Shown here one piece after another: positions 18,526 to 29,148 of a stretch of DNA of 36,478 nucleotides. Location of the stretch: contig SZWC01007384.1 in assembly GCA_023375785.1 (NCBI GenBank), forward strand, positions 92,285 to 128,762, in the 5' to 3' direction. Made by a program: the position numbers and the translations under genes. Within the stretch, counting starts at the first letter, position 1. Every line of letters starts with the position of its first letter. The DNA comes from Penium margaritaceum. Taxonomy: Eukaryota > Streptophyta > Zygnematophyceae > Desmidiales > Peniaceae. The notes beneath the pieces are model-generated. The model was not told the DNA's origin. It ran no database searches and saw nothing but the letters and a program-made list of their open reading frames with translations.

Positions 18526-19160
18526 CATGAGCTTGCTTGTTTCCTGGTCCCAAAGCTGATAGGCTTTGTGTGACGTGTCGTACCCATGACGCACTTTTTG
18601 GAACGTTCTTCCAGCTTGCCTCCACCTTCTCCCGAATGAATCTTCACCCATGAATTTGACCAAAACACTTTCAAATGAGTTGTGTTGGGCTTATTTCCCG
18701 ACCATGCTTCTTGTGGGGTCTTCAAATGCTTTTCCTGCTCCTTTCTATGCTTCCGCAAGGCAGTTGCTGGTGTGAGGTTCAAGAGGTAGCAGGCCGTTGT
18801 TGCAGCTTCATCCCAAAAGCAAGGTGGGAGCTTGGCGTCGAAGATCATGCTTTGCACCATGCCGAGTAGGGTCTGGTTCATCCTCTTGGCCACGCCATTG
18901 CTTTGGGGGTTGTAAGGGGTGGTTTTTTCATGGCGGATGCCATGATGCTTGAGCCAAGGCTTGCATGCCTCATACTCACCTCCGTTGTCACTTTGAAGCA
19001 TCTTCACTTTCTTGGACGTTTGCCGCTCTACCATGTCGACGAACTCCAGGAGCTTTTCCTTGACCTCTCCTTTTGTTTGGAGGAAGTAGATCCACAACTT
19101 GTGGCTACGGTCATCGCTGAAGGTCAGGAAGTACTTGCTTCCTCCTTTAGACATCGTGCG
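18500..19160 (-). pseudogene. Element D integrase core
   Basis: The minus frame 18525-19154 begins MSKGGSKYFLTFSDDRSHK, the start of the copia integrase core. It contains MLQSDNGGEYEAC (second catalytic Asp), GIRHEKTTPYNPQSNG and the motif NGVAKRMNQTLL. In active copia integrases this last motif is NGVAER with the catalytic Glu; here it is Lys. LKVFWSNSWVKI marks the C-terminal region. The frame is long and free of stops, which suggests recent loss compared with A, but the Glu-to-Lys change should abolish strand transfer. Confidence 0.9.
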
Positions 19161-19600
19161 AAAGGGTCCTCACACATTCTTGTGGATCACTTCCAAGACA
19201 TTCTCCGCTTGTTGACCTCCTCTCCCAAACGACTTCTTCTTTGCCTTTGCTTGGAGGCATGGTTCACACAACGTACACCCTTCTCCATGCTTCATGGTGC
19301 ATCCTTCCATTCCACAGACTACCTCTTGCTCTTGCATCTTTTGCAGCGTGCTGTTGGCCACGTGGCCAAATCACCGGTGCCACAACTCAACGTTGGTGTC
19401 CTTGGTTGATGTGGAGGCCACAGCGGTCGTTGGTGGTGCATCCTTTGGCTTCGGTGCCACTGTCTTGGTAGCACATGCTAGTCCCTCATCCAACGTCTTG
19501 GTGACTTTGATTTGAAGCACGTAGAGCCGGTCGACTCTTGGAACTTGAAGCATGAGGTCGTCTTTAGTGTAAAAAAACTTGATTTCCTTTTTTTTAGGGC
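19161..19600 (-). pseudogene. Element D pre-integrase zinc segment
   Basis: The minus strand gives ELWHR*FGHVANSTLQKMQ and CTLCEPCLQAKAKKKSFGR, the His-His-Cys-Cys zinc segment that binds LTR ends. A TGA (at about 19369) replaces the Arg codon expected in the WHRRFGH motif, consistent with CGA to TGA. The part farther upstream (DEGLACATKTVAPKPKDAPP) is a low-complexity link to the protease. Confidence 0.85.
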
Positions 19601-20268
19601 TCTCTTTCCTTGGTGGTGAACACCGCTGTCATGTTGTTGTCAGTGATTTGTGAGACCGACAGCAGGTTCGCTGCAAAAGAGCACATGTACACCACCTTTT
19701 GCAGGTTGACCACCTTTTTCCGCACCTTCATGTTGAACGTGATCACCTTGTCCCCTTTGCCCATGGCTTGGACGACGCCGCCGTTTGCACACTTGATGCG
19801 CATGTCAGATCCGGCCATGGAGACAAATCCACCCTTCTCTTTTGATGAGTGGTGATTAGTGCCCGAGTCAAGGGCGAATGCCCGAGGCCTAAGGAGGGCT
19901 GCCCCCTTCATGGAAAACCCTTCAGCCATCATATTGGTGAGCCCCTTCTTCTCCTTCCTACCTTTGTTCCCGCCTTTGTTTCTAGGACTACGGCAGTCCC
20001 TAGCCCAGTGCCTAGCCTTGCCACAGTTGTGACAGTTGTCGGGCTTCTGGGAACTCTTCCCTCCACCATTGCCTTTCCCTCCACCGCTAGCGCTCCTGCT
20101 GTTGCCTTGACTGGAGCAAGAGCTTGCACCTTGTCCACCGAAGCGAGAGGCATAGGCTGAAATGTTTGTCTCAATGCCACTACGTTGCATGGACTCGTTG
20201 CGGACGTGTTCGGCAACAGCCTCACACATCAGATCTGCCTCCTTCCAACCACCAAAGACGGTGATCAA
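19594..20268 (-). pseudogene. Element D gag C-terminus and protease
   Basis: A clean 224-codon minus frame. It starts in the gag capsid end (VFGGWKEADLMCEAVAEHV), passes a Gly/Ser/Lys-rich stretch and an intact zinc knuckle CHNCGKARHWARDC (C-X2-C-X4-H-X4-C, about 19999-20040). It then enters the protease with FALDSGTNHH (catalytic Asp-Ser-Gly) and the copia-typical LLSVSQITDN near the end. Gag and protease in one frame is the usual copia single-polyprotein arrangement. This is the least damaged stretch of D. Confidence 0.9.
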
Positions 20269-20790
20269 GGACCCCTAGCTTTCTGGAATCGCCATCAGAA
20301 GGATCATGGCACGCATGTTGGAGTCAAGATTCCATTCCATTTGCTGGACTTCTTACAGCACGTTGTCGAACGACAGCAAAAGTGTGGGTACCGATTCTCC
20401 TTAGCTCACCCTCATCGACATCAACCTTTAGAAGATGAAGAGTTGGTTTGCTAGGGCGTTTAACTGATGCACGCATGAGAGTTTTGCATACACGTCCGCA
20501 GCCAACGTGAATCCTATGATGTGGGAGTGTTCAGTCTTGTTGATGGACGTCACAAGTATAGAGAGAGCCATGTTGTTCTTCATCGTCAATGCTGCAAGGT
20601 CAGTCGCATGCGTGGTCAACGTCGCATCGGCGGGTGCTGTCTCGGTCTCTTTTAGGATGTCGAGGAAGCCACGCACGTTCATGAAAATCTCAAACTGCCA
20701 TTTCTAAAGGGAAAACCTGTCCCCGTGAATTTTGACATGCCCGCCTCAAGGCGGGCTTGAGCCAGATCAGCCATTTTTGGCGGTTGCTCA
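20269..20790 (-). pseudogene. Element D gag N-terminal part
   Basis: Minus strand: 20428-20682 reads MNVRGFLDILKETETAPADA and NNMALSILVTSINKTEHSHI, typical of the copia gag segment with an alternation of charged and Leu-rich residues and the KNNMALSIL motif. Stops and a frameshift lie near 20270-20425 and 20690-20705. The preceding MSKFTGTGF at about 20715-20742 probably marks the start region of gag. Confidence 0.75.
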
Positions 20791-21549
20791 TCTTCTTTGC
20801 TTTGTTGCTACTCTGCTTCGTTGAGGCCGATGAGGCTGATGAGGTTGCTGACTGCGACCATTGTTGAAGGTGCAGTTTGTTCCGTTGCATACCCCTCCTA
20901 CTGATGATTGCCTGAGTCGATGGTTCCCTTGTGAGAAAACGGACTCGGGGCCGTACCACCTTCTAAAGGGGTAGAGATTTATCCCGTTGGGGCTCGAGGG
21001 TCTTGTCAAACATGGACAAAGCTATTCCTCGTCCTTTAGTCCGCCACGTACGCGCATCCTACTTAAAGAAGCCGATGGAGCAGATTTGGAGCCATCCGAT
21101 CCTCATGTCCATGTTGTACCTGTGCGCCCTGCAAGACCACGCGCGAGTCGGTCTTGGAAGCATGCTTTAGAACCAAAAGTGTGGGCCCATAACCCTTTGT
21201 CAATGCGCCGGATAGCAACGGTCTAGTAAATGGGTCCCGACATGGGAGGCCGCCAACCGCTCTTGGTATTGCAACCAAGATAACATATCATCATCGAACG
21301 AGGGATCCACACTTTAGGTTCACTCGGTTTGCAATCTCACGAAGTCCGCATGAAGGTCTTTAGTGTCTACCCTTGGTTGGACACTCTGTGAGGAGTCTCA
21401 AAGGCAAGAACTGTAAATGGATGCATGTAGGGCACAGGCTTCTATAATTGCAGAGCATTGCTAATGCTTCTGCCCGTAGTGGCTCCACAGGAACCAACCT
21501 CAGCCTACAGTCCTACTTGGCGCGTCCTAAGATCGCCAAGTATCATCCT
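20791..21549. other. No gene; possible 5' end of element D and unidentified sequence
   Basis: To about 21009 this is probably the 5' untranslated part of D, but no primer-binding site or LTR end is visible. The rest is ordinary-looking sequence with scattered short frames. I see nothing else to call. Confidence 0.4.
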
Positions 21550-21676
21550 GAAGGTAGGGTCTAGTAAGCTTCCTAGAAACTTCCTGCCCCATTTTGGGCC
21601 ACAAAGAAAAATGCGGCCATCGTGGGGTTTGAGTTCGCGACCTATGAGCTTGGGCGCATGTCCCAACTAGGCCACA
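21550..21676 (-). mobile_element. tRNA-derived SINE-like sequence
   Basis: On the minus strand, 21676 to 21612 reads like a decayed tRNA. The ends TGTGGCC and GGCCGCA can pair, and the A-box word TGGCCTAGTTGG (21663-21674) fits TRGCNNAGTNGG. AAGCTCATAG recalls a CAU anticodon loop, and a degraded B-box/T-arm lies around 21626-21636. The piece is only 65 nt long, so the arms are incomplete. It is followed by a T-rich stretch and a non-tRNA tail (GTGGCCCAAAATGGGGCAGG). This head-and-body layout is that of a SINE. Alternatives are a tRNA pseudogene or chance. Confidence 0.5.
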
Positions 21677-22667
21677 ATTTTGTGTTTCTTATGATGATCT
21701 CCATGGGACATACCCATTATGGGCAGTGCATTCCTGGCCTATCGCAGAACAGACCAAGGAGACGTACTCCATAGAGCAGTGCATGCCTTGTCTTTTCGTG
21801 CAACCAGCCAGCTAGCCAGTGGACAAGGTGCATACCATTCAACAGATAGTGGCCGAGGTACAAGGAGACCATAACTCAGGAAAAAACCACCAAAAGGGAA
21901 CACCACTGAAAGACATTGTTCATCTTGATGGTAAGAAGGTGGCAGGGTGAGAGGCTACTGTTCCTTACGGAGCTCACAAATACTCTCTCCAAGGACGTGA
22001 GTATTTTCCTCACACGTGTGTCATCCTCTATCTCCTCCTCTTCCCAGGTATCAACCTATGATGAGGGGTGGTGAGCTTGCGACACTTTGTAGGCCATACA
22101 CTACTGAACCAATGGTGTAGCTCCAACAAATCCTCTTGGTGTCTGATTTTATGTCCATGAACGACCCTTAGTAACTCTACGATCTCCTGCAGTGCATCAG
22201 TCTGATGCTACTCCTCCCAGCGCATCTCATCTTGCGTTCAATGAATCTTGTCAATCAAAAGTGTCTATGACCATGGAATCAGCATGCCTGTTGATGAGGA
22301 AGAGGAGGTTTCTCCCAGTCCCTTACCCTTGTCACAGACTAACACCAACGGTGCCACTTGTGATGGATATGAGGGTGCCAAAACGAGACAAAAATAGGTT
22401 GCTTCATAGAAATCATCTGGTATGACATTTGCATAGAAGATGTTTAAAGGTTCCAACGTAATTTATGGAACTCAATTCGGAGTCTGTTTGTATGAGATAT
22501 GGATTTCCATAATTAGGAGATCATGGGTCGGGTTCAAGTGAGGACCTCAGCATTTTCAGCTCAAAAGGCGGCATAGTTATTCACCAGTACTGCTGAAAGT
22601 GGCCTTCAAGAAAAAAAATCCGGCTGGAAGACCTCTAGGAGAATTCAAGGAAGGAGCAGTCCATGAT
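21677..22667. other. No recognised gene
   Basis: Short frames exist on both strands (for example 22192-22425 on +), but none shows a domain. A minor polypeptide-like stretch with DEEEEVSPSPLPLSQ lies near 22290-22350 in another frame and might be a remnant of a polyprotein spacer. I see no reliable feature. Confidence 0.4.
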
Positions 22668-23009
22668 TGTTGGTCGTGCAGGTCACGTGGGACATAGTTT
22701 TCATGTGTGATAAGGTGACTGCCGCTCATCCCGCTAGGCTAGGAGAGTGTGCTAGAGGGTAAACTTTGACAGTGTGTATCTCAATGCTCCCTTGGCCAAA
22801 CGATGTATATAAGGGCTTGTTACAAGCTGTGATGATTTAATTTCTTACTCAAGAGTCAATCCAGAAATTTGCGTTCTCTGCAGACCTGCATTTGCTTCCA
22901 TAATTTCTGTGTGTGCAACCTGCAACTCTCTCTCATAAACAGTTGGTCCTACCTAGGCGGCTCTTAGTGAGTCTTATCACCTCCCTGAGGCCTGCCCCAG
23001 TTTCCATCA
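22668..23009 (+). mobile_element. Element E 5' LTR
   Basis: Starts TGTTGGTCG and ends CCATCA one base before a primer-binding site, giving a 342-bp LTR with canonical TG...CA ends. A TATA box (TATATAA, 22806-22812) lies about 140 bp in, where the U3 promoter is expected. No second copy of this LTR was seen in the window. Confidence 0.75.
22806..22812 (+). promoter_or_regulatory. TATA box of element E LTR
   Basis: TATATAA followed by GGG, in the middle of a 342-bp LTR upstream of the PBS and gag. Transcription would start about 30 bp downstream. Position and sequence both fit an LTR promoter. Confidence 0.6.
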
Positions 23010-23010
23010 G

Positions 23011-23022
23011 TGGCATCAGAGC
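23011..23022 (+). promoter_or_regulatory. Primer-binding site of element E
   Basis: TGGCATCAGAGC differs by one base from the initiator tRNA-Met site TGGTATCAGAGC and lies one base behind the LTR end. Confidence 0.85.
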
Positions 23023-23102
23023 TAGAACAAGGCCTTGCCTCATTTTTGAGTCATTCTTTCCTTGTGTGAGAGAGTCGTTTGTAAGCTGAATGTTGCACTA
23101 GT

Positions 23103-23930
23103 GTGGCGACATCCGCTTCTATGGTCGCCGACGTCAACATTGCCAAGTTTGGAGTCAAGAACTTTTTCAACTGGAGCAAAAATATGAAGATGGTGCTGAT
23201 GGACAAGGGACTCTTGAGCCATGTGAGTGAGGAGGAACCAGCTCAGTCCTCTCTCTCACCTGGTGTGGCCCGTACTCATCGCAAGAAGCGTGACCGCACC
23301 CTCGCCACCATCTACGCCTACCTCACCAAACGACAGCAACTCCTCTTATGTGGCATCCTCACACCAAAGGAAGTTTGGAAGAATCTTGAGTCTAATTATG
23401 CATCCAAGTGAATCCTCATGAACGTAAAGCTACGTTGTTGCTTTCACACTGTGAAGATGGATGAGCCCGGATCCGTGATTGACTACATCAACATGGTGAA
23501 GTCTCTCTTTGACCACCTCTTGAAAATTGAGGACCCTGTCAAGGAGTGTGTGCTCATGCTAACCATTCTCTCTGGCCTTCCTAGCAGCTATACTCCTTGA
23601 ATTGTTGTTCTGGACTAGCGTGGTGACAAGCTCTCCCTCAACGATGTGGAAGATAGCCTGCCATTTGAGGAGGATCAGCGCAAGGGAGAGGAGGACAGAA
23701 GTGGACTAGAAGTCGCTCTCATCACCAACTCTGGTCATGGGGGTGGTGCTGCACCAACCAGGGGCAATGGTGGAGGAGGGAAGAAGAGGGGGAACTACCA
23801 CTAGTGCAAGAAGCCGGGCAATTGGACACCTGAATGCTGGAAGAAGAAGGCGGACCTTACATCTGGAGTGAGAGTAGGAAAGCAGTCCGACGCTTCCGCC
23901 TACACAACAGCCTTTAGTGCACGCTTGCGT
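23103..23930 (+). pseudogene. Element E copia gag (broken)
   Basis: A copia Gag of the UBN2 type begins 80 bp behind the PBS. The ATG at 23103 or 23121 opens a frame with VNIAKFGVKNFFNWSKNMKM, LLCGILTPKEVWKNLESNY, then MDEPGSVIDYINMVKSLFD and LMLTILSGLPSSY. Stops at 23409 (TGA), 23598 (TGA), 23616 (TAG) and 23802 (TAG) all stand where Arg CGA or Gln CAG would be natural. A zinc knuckle is present but decayed near 23795-23840: the first Cys is Tyr, a stop intrudes and the His is Asn (CKKPGNWTPEC). The reading ends near 23930, so protease and all downstream parts are absent. Confidence 0.88.
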
Positions 23931-24721
23931 ATTTTATGCAAGTGTTTTATATACTACCGTCTTTTATGCCAAAAAACACTGTTTCTTTTTCTTTTTTTCA
24001 ATCATTTGGACTGCACGCGACTAACAAAGGGAGGATGACCTCCTCATCTCCTACAAGCAACTATATAAGTGTTGCACAACCGTTTACCTTTTACACAGCC
24101 TAGTAACAGTGCTACACACTACAACATCCACGACCACTGTTGTCATGGTACTGTAGCTGCTACAGCCACTGTTATCGGTGCTATGCTACTACAGCTATTG
24201 CCGCTATTGTAGTGCTAATTCTACTATGACTATTGTGTTGGTACTACAACAACTGTAATACTGAAGCTGCTCTCACCACACGGCTACTATAGCTCGTGAC
24301 TACTGCTGCTACTGCTGTTGCTTGGTGCTATTGCCTCTACTCGCTACCACAAGCACTGCACGCTCCTGCTGCTCGCAACCGCCGCCGTGAGCTGCTGCTC
24401 CGAGTCCCTTCTTCTCTTCATAATGCACCACAGGTTGTAACCAGACAAGCTGGTACTTCGACATGGTTTTATTGTTGTTGCTATAGCTTGTCACTGCCTC
24501 TACAGTTACTACTACAGTAGTGGTAGTAACTCACCCTGCCACAAGTGGTGTTCCTTTCCACTCTAGCACTTGTGTGGTGAAGCCACTGCTACTCGCGTTA
24601 GGCGACATCTTTATTGTTTACGTCTCTACGATGGGTCCCAGGATATTACTGTTGCCGTGACTCTCACTACTCCTGTCCCTACTGCATCTCTATAGTGCAG
24701 CTCAACGAGAAATGTCTCTCT
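23931..24721 (-). other. Leader of element F with trinucleotide-rich tract; junction with E
   Basis: Behind the minus-strand PBS at 24733-24722, the leader runs leftwards. From about 24480 to 24090 it contains many GTA, GCA, ACA and TGC triplets, like the leaders of C and B. A short minus frame (24309-24494, beginning MSKYQLVWL) may be an old gag start. The junction with element E lies somewhere in 23931-24090 and cannot be placed exactly. A TATATAAG word at about 24063 on + has no evident gene behind it. Confidence 0.5.
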
Positions 24722-24733
24722 GCTCTGATACCA
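24722..24733 (-). promoter_or_regulatory. Primer-binding site of element F
   Basis: GCTCTGATACCA is the exact reverse complement of TGGTATCAGAGC, the initiator tRNA-Met site. It directly abuts an LTR end on its right, so the element points left. Confidence 0.9.
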
Positions 24734-25375
24734 TGAGAAAATTCCAGGAATCTTCCTAGCCTTTGTGCCGCTGATGTGGCAACGCTGTCCCACTTGACGC
24801 ACTAGCAAGCCAACATGTGCAAAAAATAACAAGGATTAGGCTAGGGAGATGTATAAATCTCATAAGCTCCAATGGCTTATTCATGTAAAGAGAAATGACG
24901 AATGAAAAGCACACACCAAGAATACTCGCTGTGGCGCACAGCGAGTGATGCGTGCGGCACTGTATGTTTGTCCTAAAACTGACCAAAAACCACTCTTATG
25001 ACCACAAATCTGTACAAAGTTATCCAAATGCAACATTGTCTGAACCTATGGATGAAAAATCTTGAACCAAACTCTATGAATTGTAACGCGCACATGTATG
25101 GCATAGATTGGTGGACACACAATACAAAACATGTAAACTTGGCTCAAGAGCCAGTCCATTGAGAAAACTATAGCAACTATAGAAAAACTACAGAGCACTT
25201 CAACAAGCACCCGGGACGTTGTGGCAGCTGTCTGGTAGCTAGTAGTGGGTGGAGCCATCACCCACTCGTGCTCCAGTGCCTACTAGGTCCGCATCATGGA
25301 TCTACATGAGCATGGACATGACCCAGTGGTCACAATAAGCTGTATAAACAGACGGGGATGACTCACATTACAACA
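24734..25375 (-). mobile_element. Element F 5' LTR (minus strand)
   Basis: In element orientation it starts TGTTGTAATGTGAG at 25375 and ends TTTTCTCA at 24734, directly before the PBS; length 642 bp. It aligns over its whole length with 35434-36039 on the opposite strand, so both belong to one LTR family. A TA-rich word (TTTATACAG near 25350) may be a TATA box. No second copy in the same orientation is present, so only the 5' end of the element remains. Confidence 0.85.
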
Positions 25376-25561
25376 TGTTGTGGAGTCTCGGGAGACATGT
25401 CTTGTTTGGTTTCACGTTCCATGGTGTGCGTGTCTCGCATATGGGCATTTTGGCACAACAAGGATGACGGCGCCTGGCATGCTAGCCGCTATTTCCCAGT
25501 ACACAAAGCTCATAGTAGGGCTCATTATAGTTTCTCCCTCGTTATCAACTCTATGCGTCCC

Positions 25562-26237
25562 TGTAACGGGCTGGAACCTCCAGCTCCTACTCTGAAGTCA
25601 TCGTCGGAGATTGTAGAATGGCGTTCTCAGTCCGCGTCAGGGGTTATCCCCCCTCGCAGAACTGAGGAGCAATCATCATCAACAACCCAGAGTAGGGAGA
25701 CTCGAATATTTTGAGTCTCCGGAGGCCCATTTCTATTTACCTTACCCCTGGTTTTGGAACCCAAACTAGGAGCTTTTACCTCAAACTCGTGTGTTTGCAC
25801 GAGTTATTCCACTATTTTATGTCGAAGTTTGTCACAAATGTATTTTGATTATATTTTTTAACGTTCTGGTACAAAATCATCGTGTGCGAGGCACACTGGT
25901 GATTTTGCACCATGACTTTCTCGCATCTCTCGTCTTTTGTCCCTCGTCCACCTCCCTCGTCCTCGCTTGCTCGCTTGCAAGGATGGCGAGTGAGGGCGAG
26001 GGCACGAGGCCATGAGGCCTTGCCCTCAAGGCCCTTCCGACCCCTCAGCCGACGATCGGGCTGAAGCTGCGATCGGCGGCTTGCGACTGGCCGACCGGTC
26101 GCTTGGCCGGCCGCCGCCAGCTGGCTAGCGGCCAGCGAACTGCTGGCCATCGGCTTGTACTCGTTGACGCAAGGGATGGTGCACAACCACCCCTCGCTTC
26201 AATGAGGAGGGAGGGCAAAACTGGCCCTCCCGCTACA
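25562..26237 (-). mobile_element. Element G 3' LTR
   Basis: In plus reading it runs from TGTAACGGG to CCCGCTACA and aligns end to end with 33851-34560. It includes a GGCCGG-rich dyad near 26085-26130 and a hairpin-prone CCTCGTCC...GGGCGAGG stretch. The adjacent sequence 26238-26251 (TTCCTCCCCACTT; GTGGGGAGGA on the minus strand) is the polypurine tract. Confidence 0.9.
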
Positions 26238-27500
26238 TTCCTCCCCACTTAACATGAACCGTCCCGGTTGATGAACAACAAGCAAAATTGACAGATTCTC
26301 GATCAGCACGGCTAGCAGCCTCCCCCCTTTAGCTGAAGCGTCCCCGTGATAACCATGTTGGGTGTCCCCAACATCCTATGGTTGCAATCTATGAATGCCT
26401 CCCTACGGAAATGTTGTTCACTTTTTTTGCATTTACGTGGTGCACTTTGACACGTGTCGATCTGTGCGAGCTGCCAGCTCGCTCCAATACTCGTTGACCA
26501 CCCCTATGGGTGACCAAGATTGTGGCTCCCATGAGTTATGTTCAGGTCCACACCCGGCCCAATGAACGAGGTATTACCTATCAACACATGACCGGAGTGT
26601 ACACTCGCGGTGCTGGAGTAGACAAAGAACCTTGTATTGGCTGTCGAAAGTAAGGACTACCGGTGGTTGCTGAACGGTTCCCTCTGCTATGTATGGAGCC
26701 AACAGGCTTATATGAAACACATCATGCATCTTCATACTCGGCGGAATCGCCAATCGGTATGCCGCTTGTCAGAAATCACTTCCCGATTGTCCACAACCGG
26801 GCACGCAGCTCTCACAGGGGTGCGAGCTTGAGGCATGGTGAGCAATGGTGGTTTTGACTGACTGTGCGCTTTGGGTCGCCACACCAAATGTGAGAGGTCA
26901 CATGAGAAGAACCATAGCAGAATGCAGGAAGGGAACTTCGGACGGAAATGACGTCGTTTTTAGTCACTTAATGGACACGTACATGATCTGACGAGTTATA
27001 GTGCTTGGCACAAGCTTTCCAACACACCAAACTGTGCGCGATTTGGAGCAGCGTAGCGCCCGCTACGCTCTCCCATGTGCATCATTGCAACTCAGCCGTC
27101 TGCCACACCACCAGCGTGAGTGACGGGCGTCCGAAGCGCCCTGGTCGCCAGTGAAGCATCATGCCGCCTTTCCGAGGTGACCATGGCTCCAATGAACCAT
27201 GGGATGTTGGTCTAACATCTCCCAAGGGGTGCCTTGGCCTTGGTGTGCATGCTGAAAGTCGAACCCCTCACTGTCCGACCCATTTTTCGGACAGACGAGT
27301 GGTCAGCCGACCAAACCCGGCTGGCTGCACCAACCAAATTTGACAAGCCATTTCTTCCTCATTTCTAGGCCGATTTCTGCGATTCAACTTGCGTTGGATC
27401 CAGCAAATTTCCTACTGCAAGGATATACTCTTATATCATATGAACACACACCATGCTAAGGTCTATTTTAAAGATCAACGACTCAGCCACATAGCTGAGA
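26238..27500 (-). other. 3' non-coding part of element G
   Basis: Between the polypurine tract and the end of integrase, no frame shows a domain on either strand. Many gypsy elements have a chromodomain behind integrase; I looked for one around 27500-27770 and could not recognise it. A perfect 8-bp inverted repeat (CTGTCCGA / TCGGACAG, loop of 8) lies at 27271-27294. Confidence 0.5.
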
Positions 27501-27899
27501 CTTTACCACGTGGCAAAGTGGCCGGCCTCAAGTGCCGCCTCGTCATCAGCCACGGCCACGGGCTTTTTTGTCCTGTGCCATGCTCTAGACCTCCAGCCTT
27601 GACCCTTCATGTATTCTCCTGTGCCAGACAGCTTCTCACGGCTCCTTTGTCGTGAGCATTGCTCTGTCGATGATGCCGATGTTGCTAGTGCGCTTAGATA
27701 ATGCAGGCCATATGTGTGTGGTGCTACACAAGTGCAGCACCCATGCCCACTTGCGCATGTGTGAGCTGGCATCTTGCTACTGACAAGATGTCAGCCACCT
27801 CACCACTCACACAACGGCATGATAAGGGGCGAAATTCTTAACACCACTCGTCCGATGCGTGCAACGATGGGAAACGACCCAATCCACTTAGTTAGAAGC

Positions 27900-28770
27900 T
27901 TGCGCGCCCCAGGCTACTCAAACCTAATACTTTTAGTGCTAAGCAACACTTTGTCACCGATGTCAAATGAGACCTCACAGTAACTTTTGTTGGCATATGC
28001 CTTTTGTCGTTATTGAGCAGCTTGAAGATGCCCCTTCGCCTCCTGTAACAAGGAGTCTATGCGCTGGGGAAAGGCTTGAGCAGAAGGAACATGTGCTCTT
28101 GTACTCCCATGCTTCACCAATGAAGAGGGCACCACTGGATGCCGACCACTGATCAATACAAACGGTGTGATCTGTGTAGACTCGTTCACGGAGTTATTCA
28201 CCGCAAACTCAGCCGGTGCTAGCAATTCATCCTATTCGTTCATGGCAGAGTCCACGTATATGCAAAGCATTTGTTCTAGAGTGTTGTTTATGGGCTCTAT
28301 TTACCCATCAGTTTTTAGGTAAAGCGCTGTCAAAATTTACGACTCGCTATCGAAGTACTCGTGCATCTTTTATCAAAACTTACTAGCAAATTTCCTATCT
28401 TGATCGAAGATAATGTGCACCAGTAAGTCGTGGTACTTTACAAAACCCTCAAAGAAGTCTCCTCTACGTTTACATCAGTGGTTGGAGGAATAAAGTGTGT
28501 CAAGTTCATCAAAAGATCCACAACCACTAGTATTGCATTGTGGCCACGGGCCCTGTCCAAAAGACCAGTAATGAAGTCCATAATGACGCAATCCCATGAA
28601 GTCTCAGGAATGAGCATCGGTTGGAGGAGTCCAGCCAGCTTCTTGTTGCTAGTCTTATTATGAAGACATGGGTCACATTTCATGCAATTCTTACAGACAT
28701 CGACACTCCATCCTGGCCACCAATAGTGGTCCGAGAGTGCCTATCTGGTCTTTGGAGGTGCCACATGACC
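27900..28770 (-). pseudogene. Element G integrase
   Basis: Minus strand in order: zinc segment (DHYWWPGWSVDVCKNC, MKCDPCLHN, about 28670-28740), core start WDCVIMDFITGL with the first catalytic Asp (about 28575-28605), second Asp in IIFDQDRKFASKF (about 28373-28412), and the Glu in TDG*IEPINNTLEQML (about 28260-28310), where a TAA replaces the usual Gln. The C-terminus (LAPAEFAVNNSVNEST, 28010-28225) and the GPY-like SHL/LTSVTK region follow. Frames change between these pieces, and several TAG/TGA stops occur. All three catalytic acids are still visible, but no intact protein is possible. Confidence 0.87.
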
Positions 28771-29148
28771 TGCGACCGGCGGGTCGTGGATCTGGGAGAT
28801 AATCTTTCCTCGAAGGTCTACCGAGTGTGGCACAAAAATATTTTCTCCGTGCGAAACGATTCCTGCAACCTCCACCACTCCATACTTGTCTGGATTCCAA
28901 GAATCCACACAGTATCCCATTCAAATTCGATTAATGAAACCACTATAGTGGATAATCTCACAAAGTTTCTGTCATAGAGGTGAAGGAGGCTCTAGTGTTT
29001 GCAATGTTGCCGTCGCAATGGCCATAAAGCACCCACCAACCTCAGTGGTTACTTTCATTTTCACAAGCTGTCACTCTAGTGGATCGGCCACATTGGTACG
29101 TCCTGGTCGATATTCCCATGTGAACAAGAATTGGATTAGATATTCGCT

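Larger units (their letters stand above)
16549..21009 (-). mobile_element. Element D: Ty1/copia retrotransposon on the minus strand, 3' end missing
   Basis: Read from right to left: gag (to about 20790), zinc knuckle, protease, integrase, acidic linker, RT and RNase H, in copia order. It is a different family from A and B, with lower GC, no SGP repeat linker and a poly-Asp/Glu/Ser spacer. Its RNase H is cut at the STAEAEYAA motif by the junction with element B at about 16548, so the rest of RNase H and the 3' LTR are missing. No primer-binding site or LTR could be identified on the 5' side (above 20790). Confidence 0.9.

Noticed and set aside
21612-21676. Functional tRNA-Met gene
   Set aside because: Only 65 nt, incomplete T arm and anticodon stem; better read as a SINE head or pseudogene.
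22192-22425. Plus-strand frame of 77 codons as a host gene
   Set aside because: Short, without a domain, and competing frames on the same stretch look equally likely.
26637-27343. Small plus-strand frames as host genes
   Set aside because: They lie inside the gypsy element on the opposite strand, are short and show no domain.
27480-27780. Chromodomain behind the gypsy integrase
   Set aside because: The position would fit, but no frame shows the aromatic and W-K-G pattern expected for a chromodomain.
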